DNA of 64,000 nucleotides from Arthrobacter sp. B1805 (lineage in GTDB: Bacteria > Actinomycetota > Actinomycetes > Actinomycetales > Micrococcaceae). Made by a program: the position numbers and the translations under genes. Below are positions 58,483 through 64,000 of this stretch, piece after piece (within the stretch, counting starts at the first letter, position 1; every line of letters starts with the position of its first letter). The stretch is taken from NCBI RefSeq assembly GCF_002929745.1, contig NZ_PJIQ01000001.1, positions 112,850 through 176,849 of the forward strand. Direction: 5' to 3'. Under the pieces are notes generated by a model that saw only the letters and a list, made by a program, of their open reading frames with translations, was not told the origin of the DNA and searched no databases.

Positions 58483-58697
58483 CCCTTCTCGGGCAGCCGC
58501 GGAGCGACGAGGAAACGGCTGCGGGCTGTGATGAGGTAGCGCAGGTACGGTCGGAGCAGTATTCGCTCCACCGCCGCGCCTACCACCCCGCACGGCGCCG
58601 AGAACTTGATCCTGTCCACGTGCTGGCCGAGGCCGATCAGGCCGCTCGTGACGCCTCCTATCGCGGCGGCACCTCGCGTCCGGGCCACGTTACCCAT
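58479..58697 (-). CDS. Short frame matching the C-terminus of SRPBCC-type proteins
   Basis: 72 codons from ATG 58697. The second half, DRIKFSAPCGVVGAAVERILLRPYLRYLITARSRFL, has the pattern of the last strand and helix of SRPBCC (polyketide cyclase-like) proteins, whose domain is about 140 residues. The first half shows no similarity. It is therefore either a truncated remnant or a diverged short protein. The ATG lies inside the palindrome at 58689, an odd place for a start. Confidence 0.45.
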   Translation of the reverse strand: MGNVARTRGAAAIGGVTSGLIGLGQHVDRIKFSAPCGVVGAAVERILLRPYLRYLITARSRFLVAPRLPEKG

Positions 58698-58704
58698 GGG
58701 TAAC
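58689..58704. promoter_or_regulatory. Perfect 16-bp palindrome between divergent genes
   Basis: GTTACCCATGGGTAAC is a complete inverted repeat just before the thioesterase start. It is TetR/MarR-like in symmetry. No regulator gene is next to it. Confidence 0.6.
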
Positions 58705-58713
58705 ATGTCGGTC

Positions 58714-59256
58714 ATGCACCTGATCTTCCGCACGCTGCTCCAGTTGTTCCTCGCGCGCAGGCGCCCCGCACTCAGCGTGTGGGGCCCGAGCAGCGTCGCC
58801 CTTCGGGTGCTGGTGACGGACATCGATATCGCGATGCACATGAACAACGGAATGTACTTCTCCGTGTTCGACCTCGGACGCTTCGACCTGATGGTGCGCA
58901 GTGGAGTCTGGCGGCAGATGCGCCGGCGCAGATGGACGCCCGTCGCCGCGGGCGAGACGATCAGCTTCAGGAAATCCCTCCAGCTCAACCAGCGGTACAC
59001 CATAAAGACGCGGATCATCGGACTCGACGAGCGAGCCATCTACTTCGAGCAGCGCGCTGTGACGGACGGTGAGATCTATGCACGTGCCGTCATCGCGACG
59101 CGTCTCGTCTCGCCGTCCGGGCCGGTCAGCAACACGGAGATCATCGCTGCCTTCGGGGCCCCTCCTGAGGATGTGGTGTTGCCCGAGTGGATCCACGAAT
59201 GGCGCCTCAACAACGCGCTGCCGAGCACGCGCCGCCCTGCACCGCATGCCTGGTGA
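58714..59256 (+). CDS. Acyl-CoA thioesterase-like (4HBT / THEM6-like) protein
   Basis: Hot-dog-fold protein of about 180 residues. The family motif is RVLVTDIDIAMHMNNGMYFSVFDLGRFDLMVRSG, where the NN-G-Y-x-D helix is catalytic in 4HBT enzymes. ATG 58714 and 58705 are both possible; the family usually begins MHL-x-RTLL, as here. It is likely to hydrolyse an acyl-CoA or a similar thioester; the substrate is unknown. Confidence 0.82.
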   Translation: MHLIFRTLLQLFLARRRPALSVWGPSSVALRVLVTDIDIAMHMNNGMYFSVFDLGRFDLMVRSGVWRQMRRRRWTPVAAGETISFRKSLQLNQRYTIKTRIIGLDERAIYFEQRAVTDGEIYARAVIATRLVSPSGPVSNTEIIAAFGAPPEDVVLPEWIHEWRLNNALPSTRRPAPHAW

Positions 59257-59279
59257 TCCGTCGCTCGGGTTGCACGCCG

Positions 59280-60608
59280 CTAGTGGGTGCCCCGCGACTT
59301 GCTCCGACCCCGAACCAGCCGCTGAACACCGTACAGGGCGAGCCCCAGCGCGAGCAGGATGCCGGCGCGCAGCCAGATCTCACCGGTCTGTTGCGTGAGG
59401 AGCAGGATGCAGGACGCGATCGCGAGGTAGGGGAAGACCACGGGAATCCGGAAGTGCCGGTGTTCCACGGCGTCCTTTCGCAGCACGAGCACGGCGATGT
59501 TGGTGCTGAGGAATACGAACAGCAGTAGCAGCACGACGGTCTGGGACAGCGATTCGAGCCCGCCCGTCAGCGTCAGCGCCATGGCCACCAGCGTCGTCGC
59601 GACGATCGCTACCCAAGGTGTGCGCCGGTTGGGGAGGACCCGGTCGAAAACGGACGGGAAGAGACCCTGTTCCGCCATTCCGTAGGTGATGCGGCTCGAC
59701 ATGATCATGGTGAGCAGGGCACCGTTCGCCACCGCGATGAGTGCCACGAGGCTGAACAGCCAGTTCGGGATGCCCGCGCCCGTAGCCGCAACGACGTCGA
59801 GCAGCGGTGAACTGGAGCCCGCAAGATCCTCCGGGGCCATCGCGGCCGAGGATGCGAGCCCGATCAGGAGGTAGACGACGCCGGCTGTCAGCAGGGCGCC
59901 GAAGATGGCCCGCGGGTAGACCCGGCTGACGTCCTTGACCTCCTCGGCGACATTGGCGGAGACCTCGAATCCCACGAAGGAGTAGTAGGCGATCAGCGAC
60001 GCCGCGAGGACGGCTGAAGCTGCGCTGACCCCCGGCGGGAATTCGGTGACCCGCGAGACATCACCGTTGCCGCCGGCCACGAAGATCGCGACGACGACGA
60101 TCACCAGGACGAGCCCTGACACCTCGATCACGGTCATGACCACGTTGCTGCGGACGGATTCCTTGATGCCGCGCATGTTGAGCAGCGCGAGCAGGACGAG
60201 GAATACGAGGGCAGCGGGAACCGCGGGCACATCGATGAACGTGGTCAGGTAACCTCCGGCGAAGGCCTGGGCGAGGCCTGCCGCGCTCGTGACTCCCGCT
60301 GCCAGCATGCAGAAGCCGACGAGGAAGGAGATGAACGGCCTCTTGAAGGCGCGTTCGGCGAACACGGCGGCGCCGCCCGCCTTAGGGTACTTGGTCACGA
60401 GCTCCGCGTAGGACCCGGCGGTCAGCAGCGCCAGGGCGAGGGCCACCATGAGGGGAACCCAGATGGCGCCGCCGACCTCGGCCGAGATGACGCCGACGAG
60501 GGCGTACACGCCGGCTCCAAGGACGTCACCGAGGATGAAGAGGTACAGCAGCGGCCCCGATATCCCCCGCTTGAGTTTGGTGTCCGGTACCTGCTCGATA
60601 GTGGCCAT
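59280..60608 (-). CDS. APC superfamily amino acid permease
   Basis: Protein of 442 residues with about 12 membrane helices. Helix 1 is LLYLFILGDVLGAGVYALVGVISAEVGG; helix 6 is AYYSFVGFEVSANVAEEVKDVSRVYP. ATG 60608 is seven bases after TACACT (leaderless-like), and the longer frame to 60824 has no support. It is more distant from the two other permeases of this window. Cargo: amino acids or amines, not resolvable. Confidence 0.87.
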   Translation of the reverse strand: MATIEQVPDTKLKRGISGPLLYLFILGDVLGAGVYALVGVISAEVGGAIWVPLMVALALALLTAGSYAELVTKYPKAGGAAVFAERAFKRPFISFLVGFCMLAAGVTSAAGLAQAFAGGYLTTFIDVPAVPAALVFLVLLALLNMRGIKESVRSNVVMTVIEVSGLVLVIVVVAIFVAGGNGDVSRVTEFPPGVSAASAVLAASLIAYYSFVGFEVSANVAEEVKDVSRVYPRAIFGALLTAGVVYLLIGLASSAAMAPEDLAGSSSPLLDVVAATGAGIPNWLFSLVALIAVANGALLTMIMSSRITYGMAEQGLFPSVFDRVLPNRRTPWVAIVATTLVAMALTLTGGLESLSQTVVLLLLFVFLSTNIAVLVLRKDAVEHRHFRIPVVFPYLAIASCILLLTQQTGEIWLRAGILLALGLALYGVQRLVRGRSKSRGTH

Positions 60609-60787
60609 AGGGGTCAGTGTAGGCGAGAGTGCTAAGCCTGCTGGGTAGTTTCTCACGGCGCGCGCCATTCGTCGCCACAAACTCCCGAGAATTCTGGGGT
60701 GTTTCCCGCTCGGTGTGATGCACCGCATAATTGCCTCCATCAACGATGGCCCGGGGATGGCCACCCATACGGACGAAGAGGGTAATG

Positions 60788-62176
60788 ATGAGTTGGCTTG
60801 ACCGCGACCACACCATCGCGCCACCGGGATTCAACCGATGGCTGATTCCACCGGCGGCGCTGGCCGTGCACCTGTGCATCGGCCAGGCCTATGCGACCAG
60901 CGTCTACAAGACGGCGCTGACGGCCCACTTTGACGCCACCCTGACCCAGATCGGCATCATCTTCTCCATCGCGATCGTGATGCTCGGACTGTCCGCTGCC
61001 GTGCTGGGCACGTGGGTGGACCGGCACGGGCCGCGCAAGGCGATGTTCACCTCGGCGCTCTTCTGGACCTCCGGCTTCCTGGTGGGTGCCGCCGGTATCT
61101 TCACCAACCAGTTGTGGCTCGTCTACCTGGGGTACGGCTTCATCGGCGGCATCGGCCTCGGAATCGGCTACATCTCGCCCGTGTCGACGTTGATCAAGTG
61201 GTTCCCCGACCGTCCCGGCCTGGCCACGGGCATGGCCATCATGGGCTTCGGGGGCGGCGCCCTCATCGCAAGTCCGCTGTCCACACAACTGCTCCGCATG
61301 TACGACCCGAACTCGGATGCGGAGGGCTGGGTGGCGAGTGGCGACGCCGTCGGGGAGCTGTTCCTGACCCTCGCCGTCGTCTATTTCGTCTACATGATGT
61401 TCGGGGCCTTCACCATCAAGGTGCCGGCCGAAGGCTGGAAGCCGGACGGGTTCGATCCGTCGCAACTGAAGTCGAAGCCGCTGGTGACGACCGACAACGT
61501 GTCGGCCGCGAACGCGATCAAGACACGACAGTTCTGGCTAGTCTGGATCGTCCTGTTCTGCAACGTCACGGCAGGTATCGGCATCCTCGAGCAGGCGTCC
61601 CCCATGATCCAGGACTTCTTCCGCGGCGCTGATGGTTCGACGGCGGTGTCCGTCGCGGTGGCCGGCGGTTTCGTGGGTCTGCTCTCGATCGGCAACATGG
61701 GTGGACGCTTCGTGTGGTCGACGACGTCGGACCTCATAGGCCGCAAGCGCATCTACATGGTCTATCTCGGCGTCGGGGCGGCCCTCTACCTGGTGTTGGC
61801 CCTGGCCGGGTCCTCCACCACGCTGCTGTTCGTCGCTCTGGCCTTCGTCATCATCTCCTTTTACGGCGGTGGATTCGCCACGGTGCCGGCCTACCTCCGG
61901 GACCTCTTCGGCACCTATCAGGTCGGTGCGATCCATGGCCGCCTGCTGACCGCATGGTCTGCCGCAGGGATCGCCGGACCGCTGATCGTGAACGCCTTCC
62001 TCGACGCGCAGGGCACCCCGGGCGAGCTCACGGCCGGGGCCTATCAGCCCGCGCTGCTCACCATGGTGGGACTGCTGATCGTGGGGTTCATCGCTAACCT
62101 GCTCGTCAAGCCGGTCGATCCGCGCTTCCACGAACCGGCCAAGGGCGCCCCGAGACAATTCGCGAAGGAGGCCTGA
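60788..62176 (+). CDS. OFA-family MFS transporter (oxalate/formate antiporter type)
   Basis: Protein of 462 residues with 12 helices. The start FNRWLIPPAALAVHLCIGQAYATSVYKTAL is typical of OFA proteins (PF07690, TIGR00890-like). The loop motifs WVDRHGPRKAM and WSTTSDLIGRKRIYMV are present. OFA carriers exchange organic acids such as oxalate/formate, or take up lactate, pyruvate or acetate. ATG 60788 is the second of two ATGs and is better spaced from GAGGG. It is followed by its small partner after one base. Confidence 0.88.
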   Translation: MSWLDRDHTIAPPGFNRWLIPPAALAVHLCIGQAYATSVYKTALTAHFDATLTQIGIIFSIAIVMLGLSAAVLGTWVDRHGPRKAMFTSALFWTSGFLVGAAGIFTNQLWLVYLGYGFIGGIGLGIGYISPVSTLIKWFPDRPGLATGMAIMGFGGGALIASPLSTQLLRMYDPNSDAEGWVASGDAVGELFLTLAVVYFVYMMFGAFTIKVPAEGWKPDGFDPSQLKSKPLVTTDNVSAANAIKTRQFWLVWIVLFCNVTAGIGILEQASPMIQDFFRGADGSTAVSVAVAGGFVGLLSIGNMGGRFVWSTTSDLIGRKRIYMVYLGVGAALYLVLALAGSSTTLLFVALAFVIISFYGGGFATVPAYLRDLFGTYQVGAIHGRLLTAWSAAGIAGPLIVNAFLDAQGTPGELTAGAYQPALLTMVGLLIVGFIANLLVKPVDPRFHEPAKGAPRQFAKEA

Positions 62177-62177
62177 C

Positions 62178-62282
62178 ATGGCCGGAGCACGCATCGCCGC
62201 AGTGTGGGCACTCGTCGGAGTGCCCCTCGCCTACGGCGTCTTCCAGACCCTGACGCGCGTCGCCGCCCTCTTTGGCGGCTGA
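62178..62282 (+). CDS. Small membrane subunit accompanying the OFA transporter
   Basis: 34 residues; ATG 62178 follows AAGGAGGCCTGAC, a strong site, one base after the OFA stop. It has one hydrophobic helix (AAVWALVGVPLAYGVFQTL). This matches the short MFS transporter small subunit family that accompanies OFA-type transporters in many bacteria; its role is unknown. Confidence 0.7.
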   Translation: MAGARIAAVWALVGVPLAYGVFQTLTRVAALFGG

Positions 62283-62307
62283 CGGGGGATGCCCCACGCG
62301 CCCGCCG

Positions 62308-62835
62308 ATGGACAGTGCTGGCAGCTCGGTACTGTTCATCGGCGGGCGTTCGGGCGTCGGCAAGACGACGGTGGGGCTGGCCCTCCACGACCTCCTCGTC
62401 GAGCGGGGTGTACGGCACGCCGTCGTCGAGGGTGATGCCCTGGACCTTGCCTACCCCGAGCCCTGGGAGCATCGGCTCGCGGAGCGCAATCTCGCCGCCA
62501 TCTGGTCCAACTATCGGGCGCTCGGCTACCGCCGCCTGATCTACACGAACACTGTGTCCGTCCTCGAGACAGGGGCCCTCACCGCTGCCATGGGTGATGC
62601 CCCGGCGGTCGTGGCGGTGCTGCTCGAGGCGGATACGACGACGGCGAACACGCGTCTCGCGGGTCGCGAGACCGGCCGGCAGCTGGAGGAGCACCGGCTC
62701 CGCAGTGCCCGGGCCGCCGAGCGGCTCGACCGGGAGGCGCCGGACGCCGTCCACCGAATCCGGACGACGGCGCGCTCGCCTGAGGACGTCGCGGCGCAGA
62801 TCCTGGCACTGCTTGAATGGGACCAGTCGATCTGA
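62308..62835 (+). CDS. P-loop ATPase / kinase-like protein
   Basis: Protein of 175 residues. Walker A is FIGGRSGVGKTTVGLAL at the start; HAVVEGDALDLAYPEP and later arginines suggest a small-molecule kinase fold (adenylylsulfate/uridine kinase-like). The start at ATG 62308 is uncertain; it precedes the Walker motif by about ten residues. It runs into the MBL gene with 8 bp spacing and is co-transcribed with it. The substrate is unknown. Confidence 0.7.
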   Translation: MDSAGSSVLFIGGRSGVGKTTVGLALHDLLVERGVRHAVVEGDALDLAYPEPWEHRLAERNLAAIWSNYRALGYRRLIYTNTVSVLETGALTAAMGDAPAVVAVLLEADTTTANTRLAGRETGRQLEEHRLRSARAAERLDREAPDAVHRIRTTARSPEDVAAQILALLEWDQSI

Positions 62836-62843
62836 GGGGAACC

Positions 62844-63866
62844 GTGGACAGCACCAGCAGGCAGCAGGAGGAGGCGCTCGAGCGCGGTGACCTACCGCCG
62901 CTGGAGCAGGTGCGCGACGACGTCTGGGCCCTCGCGCAACCGATGCCCGGCGACCACCTCGCCTACTCCTTCACCTACCTGCTGCGGGATACCGACGGTG
63001 GCGTCCTCGTCGTCGACCCGGGCTGGGACTCCGACGAGAACTGGCAGCGGCTGACCGATGCGCTGCACCAGCTCGTCCCGGGGTGTTCAGGGGCGGATGT
63101 CGTGACGGGCATCATCGGCACGCACCTGCACCCGGACCACGTGGGAATGGCCGGTCGCTTGCGTGACGCGTCGGGAGCCACGCTCGGGATGCATGTCCTC
63201 GAGCGTGAGGCGCTCGAACGGCACTGCGCCCGGGCAGTCGGTGATGTGCCGGCGGACGATCGGCTGGAGACGTGGGGTGTACCGTCCGAGCGGAGGGCGG
63301 AACTCGCCCAGTACGTGGATCGCTCGCCCGAGGGGCTCGTCCTGGCGGTCGATCGGGAGCTCGCCGACGGCGACGTCCTCTCCGTCCCGGGATTCCGGCT
63401 CGAGGTCATGGCGACCCCCGGGCACACAGCCGGCCACCTCTGCCTGCGTGACGACGCCCGCGGCCTCCTCCTGACGGGTGACCACGTGCTGCCGACTGTC
63501 TTTCCCGGTCTCGGGCTGGGTGGAGAAACACCGTCCAACCCGCTTGCCGATTACTTGGCATCGATCGACGCCGTGTGCCGGTATCCGGACCACGAGGCGC
63601 TGCCGGGACACGGTTACCGGTTCTGCGGCGTTGCCGAGAGGGCCCGGGAATGCGCGGACCACCATCTGAAGCGAGCGCGGGAGGTCGCCGAGGTCGTGGC
63701 GGCCGGGGGCGGACGGCCAGGAGAGCCCAGGATCTGGGACATCGCCTCGCTCGTCACCTGGACCGCGGGCTGGAAGGGGCTGCACGGGTTCCAGCTGTTG
63801 TCCGCCCTCCACCAGACGCAGATGCACCTGGACTTCATCCGGAGCGGCGGACTTGCCCTTCGCTGA
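62844..63866 (+). CDS. MBL-fold metallohydrolase
   Basis: Protein of 340 residues, GTG 62844 behind GAGGGGAACC; an upstream ATG at 62817 lies inside the kinase gene. The metal motif is GTHLHPDHVGMAG, and later ligands are TPGHTAGHLCL, LTGDHVLP and LPGHGYR. The overall arrangement is of the glyoxalase II/lactonase-like branch with a helical C-terminus. The substrate is a probable thioester or lactone. Confidence 0.87.
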   Translation: MDSTSRQQEEALERGDLPPLEQVRDDVWALAQPMPGDHLAYSFTYLLRDTDGGVLVVDPGWDSDENWQRLTDALHQLVPGCSGADVVTGIIGTHLHPDHVGMAGRLRDASGATLGMHVLEREALERHCARAVGDVPADDRLETWGVPSERRAELAQYVDRSPEGLVLAVDRELADGDVLSVPGFRLEVMATPGHTAGHLCLRDDARGLLLTGDHVLPTVFPGLGLGGETPSNPLADYLASIDAVCRYPDHEALPGHGYRFCGVAERARECADHHLKRAREVAEVVAAGGGRPGEPRIWDIASLVTWTAGWKGLHGFQLLSALHQTQMHLDFIRSGGLALR

Positions 63867-63928
63867 AATCTTCGGACTTTTCCGTGGAAGGTGGCGCTCG
63901 TTCCTACGGGCATCTATACGCTTCCTCC

Positions 63929-64000
63929 ATGGAGATTGCGGAGGGGCCCGACGGCAGGGAGTTCGATCGCGCTATCGAGGTGCTGGAGGAGCAGACGAGC
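63929..64000 (+). CDS. Start of an unidentified gene, cut at the right edge
   Basis: ATG 63929 opens a frame of 24 codons to the window end. TATACG ends eight bases upstream, consistent with leaderless expression. The acidic peptide MEIAEGPDGREFDRAIEVLE gives no family. Confidence 0.4.
   Translation, partial: MEIAEGPDGREFDRAIEVLEEQTS

Overview
The window is high-GC DNA from a chromosome of a Micrococcaceae-type actinobacterium, most likely Arthrobacter sensu lato. The evidence is the codon bias, a homoprotocatechuate dioxygenase whose sequence agrees closely with what I recall of Arthrobacter globiformis MndD and Brevibacterium fuscum HPCD, a mycothiol-family DinB protein, a DUF4193 protein, many MHS/APC/DHA2 transporters, and several apparently leaderless genes. 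No phage, insertion sequence, CRISPR array or integrase was recognised. There is one tRNA gene, tRNA-Ala(CGC) at 37331.

Region 1 (1-2450, left edge): a cut fatty acid desaturase and a diacylglycerol-kinase-family lipid kinase.

Region 2 (1645-12349, plus 17161-18618): an aromatic catabolic block. A minus-strand operon carries a FAH-RraA fusion protein, a GntR repressor, hpaE, hpaD, hpaH and hpaI. It would take homoprotocatechuate (3,4-dihydroxyphenylacetate) through meta-cleavage to pyruvate and succinate semialdehyde. Divergent from it are a single-component flavin monooxygenase, probably the hydroxylase that supplies the catechol, and an IclR regulator, followed by a PaaK-type CoA ligase. 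A GntR-type operator in front of the operon recurs, nearly base for base, 10 kb away in front of an MHS-family transporter, which ties that transporter to the pathway. No separate HpaF isomerase is present, and the usual second FAH domain of HpaG is replaced by an RraA-type domain.

Region 3 (12415-16861): a TPR protein, a spore-photoproduct-lyase-like radical SAM protein, a membrane ACT-domain protein and an orphan ThDP enzyme.

Region 4 (18705-23456): a four-carbon acid-sugar (threonate-type) cluster with dehydrogenase, OtnK-type kinase and GntR regulator. It is visibly eroded: only the last 48 codons of a GntP-type permease remain, and no OtnC or OtnI is present.

Region 5 (23463-41625): housekeeping and accessory genes. 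These include an ABC exporter of the FtsX type, flavin and NAD(P) oxidoreductases, a GH15 and a GH13 glycosidase, an S10 peptidase, a frameshifted DHA2 transporter, the tRNA, CtaG/DUF2243 membrane proteins and a DUF4193 protein.

Region 6 (41729-64000): GNAT, DinB, AlkB, DUF1684, a PRISE-type reductase, PPK2, an intact APC permease and a decayed one with a tandemly duplicated C-terminal end. Then come PAP2, PNPOx, a gamma-carbonic-anhydrase-like protein, a zinc metallopeptidase, TauE, a Rho-N/DUF7218 protein, an aldo/keto reductase, a second GNAT paralogue, a thioesterase, an APC permease, and an OFA-family MFS transporter with its small partner protein. A P-loop kinase, an MBL hydrolase and a cut gene close the window.

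Across regions 5 and 6 the palindrome TAAG-N3-GCTTA sits just in front of four unlinked genes (SDR, membrane protein, Rho-N/DUF7218 protein, GNAT), often directly after a -10-like element. It looks like the operator of an unidentified regulon and is the strongest candidate here for something undescribed.
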